Position numbers and translations under genes: made by a program
Notes under the pieces: generated by a model
Seen by the model: only the letters and a program-made list of their open reading frames with translations
What the model was told of the DNA's origin: nothing
Database searches by the model: none
DNA from: Lachnospiraceae bacterium
Lineage (GTDB): Bacteria; Bacillota; Clostridia; Lachnospirales; Lachnospiraceae
Assembly (NCBI GenBank): GCA_026169045.1
Contig: JAPFDH010000108.1
Span: forward strand, 1-64,000
Direction: 5' to 3'
DNA: 64,000 bases
Shown here: piece by piece, positions 43,700-51,719 of the stretch
How positions within the stretch are numbered: position 1 is the first letter of the stretch
Layout: each line of letters starts with the position of its first letter

Positions 43700-43940
43700 A
43701 TGCTGCTGATTGGTTACCTTTATGGGATCAAATCAGAACGGAGGTTTGAAGAAGTATCTCTTAACTTTGCTTACCGCTAGTTTTATGGAAGTGATCTTAT
43801 GTATAGAATACCGGATCACTCAACTTTTAGCTAGAATAGAAGAAGACGATTTTGGAAGGTCGGTATATTCCAGGAAATTTTTAATGAGATCATACTGAAG
43901 TGTATAGAACTTGTTGGCATCTTTTTTAATCCCTGAAGAC
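43700..43940 (+). pseudogene. IS1182-like transposase remnant
   Basis: In the frame 43751-43936 the sequence reads EVSLNFAYR-stop-FYGSDLMYRIPDHSTFS-stop-NRRRRF, then GIFQEIFNEIILKCIELVGI. This is the N-terminal DUF772 domain of IS1182/IS5-type transposases, broken by two amber codons and lacking the catalytic part. A preceding piece in another frame (NAADWLPLWDQIRTEV) may belong to it. Confidence 0.65.
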
Positions 43941-44113
43941 AAGCCAAGCCTAGGCACTTTTCGTGTTCTGTACTCGACTTTTTCTTTTTACTTTGTAACT
44001 TGTGGCAGAAATATTTGTTGCTTGCTGCTTATGGCAGATGTCTTTGGCAACAACGATTGGTTTACCGTTGATGAGAAAAGTTAGTTCTGCTATTATATAA
44101 AGCGAGGGTATGA

Positions 44114-44142
44114 TAGAAAAATTTATATTCGAATGATATAAT
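44114..44142 (+). promoter_or_regulatory. Possible promoter of the MccF-like gene
   Basis: TATAAT at 44137-44142 is preceded after 17 bases by a weak TAGAAA. The stretch 43941-44113 shows nothing I can identify. Confidence 0.4.
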
Positions 44143-44225
44143 ACAAATATCAGTAAATTAGTATTGTAATAGGAAAATTAATCGGAAAACACAAGTATTT
44201 TCAGCAACATTACAGGGGGATATTT

Positions 44226-45245
44226 ATGTATAAATTAGAGATACCTAAGGTGTTAAAGGAAGGAGATACGATTGCATTGATATCTCTTTCTGGTGGTAGA
44301 GCAGGCGATGATGATATGATTTATAGATATGAGATAGGAAAAGAACGATTGCAAAAAATATGGGGAGTTAATGTTGTCACAACACCGAATGCATTGGCAG
44401 GAAGCAAATTCCTTTATGAACACCCAGAGGCACGTGGAGCAGATCTTACATGGGCAATGCAGAATAAGGAGATAAAAGGAATTATTTGTATGATGGGAGG
44501 TGATGATTCATATAGAGTACTTCCATATATAGATTTGAATATAATAAAGAATAATCCGAAAGTATTTATGGGATACTCAGATATCACTTCATGGATGGCT
44601 GTTTTTGTAAAAGCAGGAATAAGAGCCTACTATGGACCTAATTTATTAACCCCTATCGCCCAACCTGTGACATTGGATGACTATACAAAAGAAGCGATAA
44701 CAAAATGTTTATTTTCTACCAAAATGATTGGTGATATACCGCCTTGCGCAGAATATACAGAAATTGAGTGGCGAAACGTTGACAAAAATGAAATTAAGTG
44801 GGTGCATAATACTGGTTACAAATTAATTCAAGGGAATGGAGTTGTAAGAGGAAGAATTTTTGGCGGATGTGCTGGACCATTGCGACAGATTATGGGAACT
44901 GAATTTTTTCCAAGTAAAGATTTTTTTAAGGGTTGCATTATCATGTTAGAAATAGGATTGCCATATAGAAGTGCGTTGGCAGGGTTGCATGATCTGCGTG
45001 CATTAGATGCGGCTGGAATGTTTAAGTATGCGGCAGGAATAATCATTGGTCAATTAAGTGATGAAGAAGAAAATGTATTAGTTAAGTTTTTGAAGTATGA
45101 AGCACACCGGGAGGATATTCCGGTAATATCAAATATTGATTTTATTCATAGAACACCAATGACAGTTATTCCGATGGGAGCAATGGCGGAGATTGATTGC
45201 AACCGTGTAACGTTCAAAATTCTGGAATCAGGAGTCGTTGAATAA
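44226..45245 (+). CDS. S66 family peptidase, MccF/LD-carboxypeptidase-like
   Basis: This 339-residue serine peptidase has the S66 triad: Ser118 in FMGYSDIT, Glu242 in MLEIG and His308 in DFIHRTPMTVIPMG. The substrate-site segment MGGDDSYRVLPYID is also present. Positions 118/242/308 lie almost exactly where MccF has 118/243/311, and the length equals MccF rather than the shorter LdcA. MccF-like enzymes cleave processed microcin C and related aminoacyl-nucleotides and confer immunity; a murein LD-carboxypeptidase role is the alternative. It is cytoplasmic (no signal peptide). GGGGGAT precedes the ATG. It is the only intact cargo gene of the cotJC element apart from the recombinase. Confidence 0.88.
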   Translation: MYKLEIPKVLKEGDTIALISLSGGRAGDDDMIYRYEIGKERLQKIWGVNVVTTPNALAGSKFLYEHPEARGADLTWAMQNKEIKGIICMMGGDDSYRVLPYIDLNIIKNNPKVFMGYSDITSWMAVFVKAGIRAYYGPNLLTPIAQPVTLDDYTKEAITKCLFSTKMIGDIPPCAEYTEIEWRNVDKNEIKWVHNTGYKLIQGNGVVRGRIFGGCAGPLRQIMGTEFFPSKDFFKGCIIMLEIGLPYRSALAGLHDLRALDAAGMFKYAAGIIIGQLSDEEENVLVKFLKYEAHREDIPVISNIDFIHRTPMTVIPMGAMAEIDCNRVTFKILESGVVE

Positions 45246-45398
45246 AACCAGAAACAATTTAATAGCTAATTTCAGAATCCGGAGGATATCTTTTTTGGCA
45301 ATGCTTCCCATCTAAATTTTAAAATAGTTGAAAAGAGTGAGACAAGCTGTTTTTGATTTTACATAATCAAAATACGTGTCTTTTCTTTTAACATACAT

Positions 45399-45572
45399 GT
45401 GATTTTGAATGTCTCCGGAAAGTTAAATTTTAAGTTTCCTATTAAAATAGAAAGAGAAGAGACTATAGAAAAGCTGGATACTTGTCTTATTAATTTTTAT
45501 GTTGAAAATGCCTGCAAATTATTTTTATTGAAAGAAGAATGGAAGCAAAAAAGAAGTCACCCCAAAAACTAA
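45399..45572 (+). CDS. Possible small protein or coding remnant inside the cotJC element
   Basis: From GTG 45399 a 57-codon frame reads coherent protein-like sequence (GKLNFKFPIKIEREETIEKL, then CKLFLLKEEWKQKRSHPKN) into the terminator stem. The frame is open another 45 bases upstream without a start. There is no convincing ribosome site and no family match known to me. Confidence 0.25.
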   Translation: MILNVSGKLNFKFPIKIEREETIEKLDTCLINFYVENACKLFLLKEEWKQKRSHPKN

Positions 45573-45587
45573 TGGGATGACTTCTTT
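45550..45587. terminator. Bidirectional terminator within the cotJC element
   Basis: Stem AAAGAAGTCA-CCC paired with GGG-TGACTTCTTT, flanked by A-rich and T-containing sequence. It separates the peptidase side from the recombinase side. Confidence 0.75.
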
Positions 45588-45745
45588 CCGTTTTGTATAT
45601 TGCATGGATGAGATGAGTAATACGACTTTAAATATTTTGAAATATTATTACAAATAGTGGATTTAATTTCTATTTGCTTTTCTTGGGGTAGGTCAGATAA
45701 ATTAACAAATTTACCATCTAATTCAATTATAGATTGATTATCCAT
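45569..45745 (-). CDS. Possible 58-residue protein downstream of the recombinase
   Basis: On the minus strand ATG 45745 opens a 58-codon frame (MDNQSIIELDGKFVNLSDL, then PQEKQIEIKSTICNNISKYL). Open coding-like sequence continues upstream to the recombinase stop (NLLPFITIGNIPYILTYHSK) but lacks a usual start. It may be a small accessory factor of the recombinase, for instance a directionality factor, or a gene tail. Family unknown. Confidence 0.45.
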   Translation of the reverse strand: MDNQSIIELDGKFVNLSDLPQEKQIEIKSTICNNISKYLKSYYSSHPCNIQNGKKSSH

Positions 45746-45807
45746 TGTTTCCCATAAAATATCATTTTTACTATGATATGTAAGAATATATGGAATATTA
45801 CCTATTG

Positions 45808-47253
45808 TTATAAATGGTAGTAAATTTGAATACTACAACTTTTTCTGTCAAATATAATTTTACTTATAAATGTTTTTAATAATTGGTTCTTTTCATTTTC
45901 CGACATATCAATGTTTTTTAAATCGTTAAAAGATAAATTGATTTTATTCTTTAGCATAGATATATCCGGTAAAGGTTCTATTTTTTCTACGGGTTTTCGC
46001 TTTTTTTCTAATGTTTCAATTTGTTTTTGGATTTTATCTTTTTTTATTCGATATTCTTCTAGCGTGTCGATTCCTTCTTCAAATGCCTGTTGTATACGTT
46101 CTAATTTCTTTTTTTCACCCTTTAATAAGGTTTCGATTGGGTCAATATCCGTATTTATTTTAGATACATTATTAATTGAAATATTCAAGATTTCTTTTTG
46201 AAAATCTTTTTCAATTTGTTCAAACACTAATGTATTTAACTTAGAAATTAGGATAGAATGACTTTCTTTACATTGTCCTCGTGCATATCTGTGACACTGT
46301 AAAGATTTTCCTTTTAAAGATTGTGTTAAGGTAGAACCGCAACAACTGCACCGAACAAGTCCACGTAACATAAAATCAGTATAAGAATTTTGAGAATATT
46401 TTGGATGATTATTTTTGACTTGTTGTAACTTTTTTTGCACCTCATCATATACCTTTTCAGAAATAATGGGAGAGTGATTTGCTTTTATTAATTTAATATT
46501 TTCACCTTTTTTATACCTATCTTTTCTGTTTACTTCACCCATACTACGGCGAATGTAACCTATATATATTGGATTGGATAATATATATTCGACCGTCCGA
46601 TTTTCAAAAGCATTTCCACGATTCGATAGTATTCCCATGTTATTCAGTTTCATTGCTATTTGTCGCGTGGGAATGTTGTTATATAAATAGTCATTAAATA
46701 TCATTCTTACAATTTCTGCTTTTTCTTCATCAATTTCATATTTTTCTGAATTAGGCAATACTTTATAGCCAAATGCTGGTATAGAAACAATACCGCCACG
46801 AGAAAATTTTTCACCCATACCGCGTTTTACTTCTTGAGCTAAATTTATTGAATAGTATTCATCCATGGCTTCAAGTAAGGCTTCAATTAAAATTGCGGTG
46901 GGGTCGTTGGATAGTTGTTCTGTTATTGAAACTACATCTATTTTGCAATTTTTACGTAACATAGACTTATATAAAATGCTATCTTGTCTATTCCTTGCAA
47001 ATCTCGAGAACTTCCATAGTAAAATAATATCAAACGGTTTCGGCTTTGTCTTAGCAGTAGCTATCATCCGCATGAATTGGGGTCGTTTTTCTGCGTATCG
47101 TCCACTGATACCCTCATCAACAAAAATGTATTCATCTGGTAAAATAATATCATGTTGATTGGCATATTCTTTTATTTTTTTTAATTGACTATCCGGTGAA
47201 AATTCAATTTGGTCTTCTGTGGAAACTCTGATATATGCTGCGCCAACTTTCAA
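45808..47253 (-). CDS. Large serine recombinase (SpoIVCA/site-specific integrase type)
   Basis: This 481-residue recombinase has the resolvase catalytic domain with Arg9 and Ser11 in AAYIRVSTEDQ, then FVDEGISGRYAEKRPQF and LWKFSRFARNRQD. It is followed by the Recombinase domain (about 165-270), a zinc ribbon (VRCSCCGSTL...QCHRYARGQC) and a coiled-coil (KKKLERIQQAFEEGIDTLEEY). The size matches SpoIVCA, which excises skin from sigK. The start is TTG 47253 behind AGGAGGG, only 30 bases after the stop of the cotJC 5' fragment and on the same strand. A transcript from the cotJ promoter would therefore include it. The gene is AT-rich against the coat genes. Confidence 0.95.
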   Translation of the reverse strand: MKVGAAYIRVSTEDQIEFSPDSQLKKIKEYANQHDIILPDEYIFVDEGISGRYAEKRPQFMRMIATAKTKPKPFDIILLWKFSRFARNRQDSILYKSMLRKNCKIDVVSITEQLSNDPTAILIEALLEAMDEYYSINLAQEVKRGMGEKFSRGGIVSIPAFGYKVLPNSEKYEIDEEKAEIVRMIFNDYLYNNIPTRQIAMKLNNMGILSNRGNAFENRTVEYILSNPIYIGYIRRSMGEVNRKDRYKKGENIKLIKANHSPIISEKVYDEVQKKLQQVKNNHPKYSQNSYTDFMLRGLVRCSCCGSTLTQSLKGKSLQCHRYARGQCKESHSILISKLNTLVFEQIEKDFQKEILNISINNVSKINTDIDPIETLLKGEKKKLERIQQAFEEGIDTLEEYRIKKDKIQKQIETLEKKRKPVEKIEPLPDISMLKNKINLSFNDLKNIDMSENEKNQLLKTFISKIIFDRKSCSIQIYYHL

Positions 47254-47270
47254 AGTATATCCCTCCTGAC

Positions 47271-47287
47271 ATAGTAAAATTTACTAT
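47271..47287. promoter_or_regulatory. Perfect 17-bp palindrome ahead of the recombinase
   Basis: ATAGTAAA-A-TTTACTAT is a perfect dyad between the recombinase ribosome site and its attachment arm. It could be an operator for autoregulation or a binding site for a directionality factor. Confidence 0.55.
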
Positions 47288-47313
47288 ATCTTTTTGGTGT
47301 CGGCTCCGCCGAA
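47284..47313. repeat. Right attachment site of the cotJC element
   Basis: The arm TATATCTTTTTGGTG (47285-47299) is followed by TCGGCT and the core CCGCCGAA (47306-47313). The core equals that at 43640-43647. On the coat-gene strand it encodes the Phe-Gly-Gly at which cotJC is cut. Confidence 0.9.
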
Positions 47314-47397
47314 TTGACTTAAAATAACTTGGGCAATTTTAGGATTACATTGGGTGATTTTTACCGGATATTGCAGGCGTTTTTCATAATTCCACAT
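47284..47397 (-). CDS. cotJC: Spore coat protein CotJC, 5' part of an interrupted gene
   Basis: ATG 47397 overlaps the cotJB stop (TAATG), the normal coupling in the cotJ operon. The frame reads MWNYEKRLQYPVK and continues to VILSQFGG, the conserved start of CotJC. It then runs into element sequence (ADTKKI) and stops at 47286-47284. Joining after the second Gly to PDGELAAS at 43639 restores the family consensus. As it stands it would give a 37-residue peptide. Confidence 0.88.
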   Translation of the reverse strand: MWNYEKRLQYPVKITQCNPKIAQVILSQFGGADTKKI

Positions 47398-47654
47398 TAG
47401 CAGTTACCTCCTGTTTCCCATGGCCATGGGTCATTGATCCAGTTCCATGAATTTGTTTCTTGAATCTGGTCGATCTGCAATGGACCAAATTTAGCATTAT
47501 AGGCGCGCATACATTCTTTTCGTACATGCATACATTTATGATAATAAGCCATTGCATCCTGGTCGCAGGGATGAGTATCAAGGTATAAAGCGGTATCGTA
47601 TAGTGCAAAACTGGCTTCGTTTATTCTTTTTAAAAGCATTTGTTTTTCATTCAT
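47397..47654 (-). CDS. cotJB: Spore coat protein CotJB
   Basis: This 85-residue protein has the CotJB features LLKRINEASFALYDTALYLDTHP and AMAYYHKCMHVRKECMRAYNAKFGPL, followed by a Trp/Pro-rich tail (WNWINDPWPWE). It starts at ATG 47654 behind GGGAGGTG. Its ATGA overlaps the cotJA stop and its TAATG the cotJC start, so the three coat genes are translationally coupled. In Bacillus the cotJ operon is made in the mother cell under SigE. Confidence 0.93.
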   Translation of the reverse strand: MNEKQMLLKRINEASFALYDTALYLDTHPCDQDAMAYYHKCMHVRKECMRAYNAKFGPLQIDQIQETNSWNWINDPWPWETGGNC

Positions 47655-47914
47655 CTGCGACACCTCCCCATACATGAAGCAGCCATAAATGGCTTATCTA
47701 ATTCGGTAAAAATGGTTCCTTGAGAAAACCCAGTTTCCCAATCATATAGATTGATGAATTTTTGTCTGGGTACATAAGCCATTCCGAGAGGATAATTGGA
47801 AAACATTCCATTTTTGCAGCAAGAATTTTGTTCTCCGACAGAAGAATTGGGATTTCTATTAATTTGTCGTTCATTTCGACATTCTGGGCGTCTTGCCCCA
47901 CAGCGATAATCCAT
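47651..47914 (-). CDS. cotJA: Spore coat-associated protein CotJA
   Basis: This 87-residue protein has the CotJA core LGMAYVPRQKFINLYDWETGFSQGTIFTELDKPF. The N-terminus is rich in Cys and Asn. ATG 47914 follows AAAGGA. The frame is open further upstream, but the family starts here. No clear SigE promoter could be assigned by eye in the 240 bases upstream. Confidence 0.92.
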   Translation of the reverse strand: MDYRCGARRPECRNERQINRNPNSSVGEQNSCCKNGMFSNYPLGMAYVPRQKFINLYDWETGFSQGTIFTELDKPFMAASCMGRCRR

Positions 47915-48151
47915 AAGGAATTCCTTTCTATTACGTTTGTTCCTTATTAGGTTATGTGAAAGTAAAGAAACAGTTCCAAAATCATAATAGCTGAATAAAA
48001 CGAAAAGCTTTAAATATAAATAATAAAAACTTTTTTCATGCAGTGGCTTGAATTGTGTCGAAAAGTGCGATAGAATAAGAACCATATATGTACATTAGTA
48101 AAAAATGGGAAAGTACCGCTTTTTCCCATGGAAAATGAACGATGATGGCAG

Positions 48152-51100
48152 GTGAAGATTTTGAAAGAACGGATTAATCAATTGGCTCATGGAGCCGTAC
48201 AATATGATAAACCCATGATAATAGTTGCGCAGTCCAGCATTCAGGATAATGTAACAGAGGGAATGATACAGCGGGCAGAAATAAGTGTAAAAAGCGAAAA
48301 TGGTGTGCCAATCCGGGGATTTTTATATTCTTCTCATGCCCGGGTTTATGTGCGACAAGATCAGATTATTGGCACCAAAGGTCAGATTGGTCTGGAAATA
48401 AATACGGTTGGTCTTTATGCGGGAGAGCAAATCAGAGGCCAGGTACAGTTCGTTTATAACGGAGGGGAGATGGTTCTGCCATATTGTTTCCATGTAGTAA
48501 AAGAAAAAGGACAGGAAACAAAAGAAGTGGTGGAGACGATTGATGAGTTTTCAGAGATGGTACAGTCAGAACCGGATAAGGCCCTTCATTTTTTTTCCTC
48601 GGAAAAGTTTTTAGATACTGCTTTTATGAATGATGGTGGCAGAAGAAGCTTATACCGTGGATTAATGGAGAGCGGAAATGAAGAACAGGCCATGGAGGAA
48701 TTTCTCACGGCTGTTAGTGGAAAAGAAGCGGTTTGTCTTTCTTTGGAAGAACGACAGGAAATCTTTGATAATCCAGCTAAAGATGCGTTTGGTACCCTGG
48801 TAATAAAGAGAAATACCTGGGGCTATGTGTCACTGACCATAGAGTGTGATGCCCCATGGATTGTGTTAGAAAAAAAACGGGCATTTGATTTGGATTTTAC
48901 AGAGGATCGGTTAGAAATACATTATGCCTTGGATGAAAAATTTTTGCATAACGGAAATAATATGGGATTAATTACAGTACGTACTGCAAACCAAATCCTT
49001 ACATATGAAGTCTATGTAAGAAAAGGAAGCCAGAAAACAGAAAAGGGCAAAATGAGACGGGCGGACTGGCTGAAATTGGAGCAGTTGTATTTGGAATATC
49101 AGGATAAGACATATGAAGACCAAATTATTTTGGCGGCTATGGAAAGTGAGGCAGCTTCCCTGATCAAACATTATCCGGATGAATTGCGTCTTTATTTGTT
49201 TCGTGCCTGGCTGCATATGGAACAAAATCAGAAAGAACAGGCAAAAAAATTGTTGAGCTGGGTAAAAGAACCGGCAGCTCAGAACAGAGACAGTCATTTG
49301 GAAAACTACTGTCTGTATTTGTTCTTGAATGCAGTTTTAACAGGAGATGAAGCCGCATTTACGAATATGCAGAAACTGATCCATAAATATTTCGGGGAAC
49401 ATAATAGTACAATTTTGGCATTGTTAGAATTGCAGGTCAATCCGGATTACACGAAAAAACCGGAGATGGCGTTGGAATTTTTACGCTCTCAGTTTGAAAA
49501 AGGAAGTAAAAGTCCTCTTTTATATTCTATGGCATGTAGGATTTTTTCACATGAACCGGGCCTTCTTCATCAAATGGATGCCTTTGAAATCATGGTTTTT
49601 TTCTATGGCGCAAAAAGAAAAATTGTAAAAAAAGACTTGATTTTAAAAATGCTGGAAGTACCTGTTGGGCAGAAACGTTATTTGCCGGTATATTATATGA
49701 TGTTAACAAAGTTGTACGATTATGAAGAAAATGATCAATTACTCAGTGCAATTTGCAGTTTATTAATTAAGACCGGAAGTGCAGGGGAAACATATTTTAA
49801 ATGGTTTCAAAAAGGAGTAGAGAAGGATTTAAAGCTAACAAGCCTGTATGAATACTATATATATTCTGTTCCGGAAGGGTTTGACCAGCCATTACCCCAG
49901 TCTATTTTGATGTACTACTCGTATCAAAATGAATTGGATGATAAGAGTCGGCTGCTTTTGTATTCGGATATTTTGAAAAATCATGGTATCGGAAGTAAAA
50001 TGTACGAGAGTTACAGTGCTCAAATGGAAGAATTTGCAATTGCACAGCTCTTGGAGGGAAACATTTCGGAAGAACTGGTGCCATTATATGGTACGATTCT
50101 GCATCCGGATATTGTGGATGAGACGTTGGCAAAAGGATTACCGGATTTACTGTTTGCAAAGAAAATTACGACCCGATGCGATTTTGCCAAAAGGATCATC
50201 ATTCGATATCCGCAACTGAAGAAAGAAGTTTCTGTGCCAGTAAACAGAGGTGTTGCCTGTGCACCGGTTTATACAAAGAATGCTGTGATTTTAACAGAAG
50301 ATGGGTATGGAAAAAGATATGTGGATGGAAAAATTGAGACAAAACCCCTAATGTATGACAGGCGTCTTTTGAAAAAATGTGAAGAACTTTGTCCCAATCA
50401 TCTGATGATGCGGCTGTCAAAAGCAGAAGGATTAAATGAAAGATCAATTCAAACAGAAGACGAGCTGAAACTTGTAAGATGTTTGCTGACAGAAGAAAAA
50501 CTGGAAGAAGAATACAGGCAGTTTTTGTTTTCCAGGGTAATCGAGTACGCGTACCATTCCAGTAATATAAAGGCATTGGACTGTGACAGTTTGTTTTTGG
50601 ACGTGGATGCTGGAAAGTTAAAGGAAGAAGAGAGAATTTGTGTAGTTGAATTATTGATTCGAAGTGAATACTACATGGCAGCATACCAGTTGGTCAGAAC
50701 CTATGGGTATGACCGTATTAAAATGGAATATTTGTTGAAAATGGCAGTCCGAATGATTCAGGAAAAGCTATATGAGAAAAACGAATATTTATTACATTTG
50801 TGTTATTATCTGTTCGTTCATAATCAGTATAACGAGTGTACGCTTTCCTATTTGGCATCGTTCTATAACGGTTTGACTAATTCTATGTATAAGTTATTGG
50901 CGAAAATACGAAAGAGTAGTGCCGATGCCAAAGATTTAACGGAAAGAGTGCTTGCCCAGATGATATTTACGGAACAGTACGATAAGATGGATCAGGTGTA
51001 TCAATGGTACTGTGAAGGAAAACAAATTATGGAAGAAATACGCATGGCATATTTAGTGTTGAAATGCGATGCATATTTTATGGAACGGGAAAAAGTGGAA

Positions 51101-51703
51101 CTTGAAAAAATCCAGAATGTGGAACTTCTTATTCTGCAAAAAGAGTGGGAAGAGATTCCTGTGATTTGTAGTTTTGCACTTCTTACCATGTATAGTCGTC
51201 AAAAGGGACTGACAGAAAAGGAAAAGAAAATCGCTTCACAAGTGATCAAATTGCTGGCTTCGGAGGGGATGGTATTATCCTGCTTTGTAAATTTGGCAAA
51301 AGAAGTAGCGCTTCCCCACGAGTTGGAAGGGCGCGTGATTTTGGAATACAGAAAATCAGATGTAAAACGTGTGGTAGCGGAAGGAAGACGCTGGCCGGAT
51401 GGCGCAAATATCAAAAAAGAGTTGCAGCAGATATATCCGGGAGTATTTGTAAAAACGTTTTTATTATTTAATGATGAAAAAGTGGATTTGAAACTGATAA
51501 GTCAGAAAAATGATGGAAGTCAGGAAATAGAAGAAAAGAGAGTAAGCGGCGAACATGTTTATGTACGTAAAGGCAGCCGATTTGATCAGCTTAATCAAAT
51601 GATGCGTTATGAAAAACAAAAAGAATGGAATAAGCTGGAAGAAAGCCTGAAAGAGGCAGAAATTACAGACGGAATAATTGAAAAACTGTTCCCGATGATA
51701 TAG
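48152..51703 (+). CDS. DUF5717 family giant protein
   Basis: This 1183-residue protein is soluble by appearance. The first 300 residues are beta-rich (two Ig- or Hsp-like sandwich units). The rest is almost entirely helical with TPR-like repeats (EQLYLEYQDKTYEDQIILAA, LRLYLFRAWLHMEQNQKEQAKKLL). I recognise it as the DUF5717 family, restricted largely to Lachnospiraceae and always next to DUF5716. No catalytic motif is seen. The start GTG 48152 or TTG 48161 is uncertain. It is followed 16 bases later by the Hsp70-like gene, so it may be a scaffold or client-binding partner. Confidence 0.85.
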   Translation: MKILKERINQLAHGAVQYDKPMIIVAQSSIQDNVTEGMIQRAEISVKSENGVPIRGFLYSSHARVYVRQDQIIGTKGQIGLEINTVGLYAGEQIRGQVQFVYNGGEMVLPYCFHVVKEKGQETKEVVETIDEFSEMVQSEPDKALHFFSSEKFLDTAFMNDGGRRSLYRGLMESGNEEQAMEEFLTAVSGKEAVCLSLEERQEIFDNPAKDAFGTLVIKRNTWGYVSLTIECDAPWIVLEKKRAFDLDFTEDRLEIHYALDEKFLHNGNNMGLITVRTANQILTYEVYVRKGSQKTEKGKMRRADWLKLEQLYLEYQDKTYEDQIILAAMESEAASLIKHYPDELRLYLFRAWLHMEQNQKEQAKKLLSWVKEPAAQNRDSHLENYCLYLFLNAVLTGDEAAFTNMQKLIHKYFGEHNSTILALLELQVNPDYTKKPEMALEFLRSQFEKGSKSPLLYSMACRIFSHEPGLLHQMDAFEIMVFFYGAKRKIVKKDLILKMLEVPVGQKRYLPVYYMMLTKLYDYEENDQLLSAICSLLIKTGSAGETYFKWFQKGVEKDLKLTSLYEYYIYSVPEGFDQPLPQSILMYYSYQNELDDKSRLLLYSDILKNHGIGSKMYESYSAQMEEFAIAQLLEGNISEELVPLYGTILHPDIVDETLAKGLPDLLFAKKITTRCDFAKRIIIRYPQLKKEVSVPVNRGVACAPVYTKNAVILTEDGYGKRYVDGKIETKPLMYDRRLLKKCEELCPNHLMMRLSKAEGLNERSIQTEDELKLVRCLLTEEKLEEEYRQFLFSRVIEYAYHSSNIKALDCDSLFLDVDAGKLKEEERICVVELLIRSEYYMAAYQLVRTYGYDRIKMEYLLKMAVRMIQEKLYEKNEYLLHLCYYLFVHNQYNECTLSYLASFYNGLTNSMYKLLAKIRKSSADAKDLTERVLAQMIFTEQYDKMDQVYQWYCEGKQIMEEIRMAYLVLKCDAYFMEREKVELEKIQNVELLILQKEWEEIPVICSFALLTMYSRQKGLTEKEKKIASQVIKLLASEGMVLSCFVNLAKEVALPHELEGRVILEYRKSDVKRVVAEGRRWPDGANIKKELQQIYPGVFVKTFLLFNDEKVDLKLISQKNDGSQEIEEKRVSGEHVYVRKGSRFDQLNQMMRYEKQKEWNKLEESLKEAEITDGIIEKLFPMI

Positions 51704-51719
51704 AAGAGAGGGTGGATAC

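Larger units (their letters stand above)
43640..47313. mobile_element. 3.67-kb intervening element splitting cotJC
   Basis: The element is bounded by two identical 8-bp cores (43640-43647 and 47306-47313) in direct orientation, 3,666 bp apart. It carries 15-bp perfect inverted arms just inside, at 43648-43662 and 47285-47299. Contents are an IS1182-like remnant, an MccF-like peptidase, short frames around a terminator and a serine recombinase next to the right end. Removing one core-to-core unit joins ...SQFGG to PDGELAA in frame. The arrangement equals that of sporulation intervening sequences such as skin in sigK; controlled excision itself is inference. Confidence 0.9.

Noticed and set aside
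43710-43898. 62-codon plus-strand frame as a small gene
   Set aside because: The transposase-like reading lies in another frame, with two stops; this frame is its shadow.
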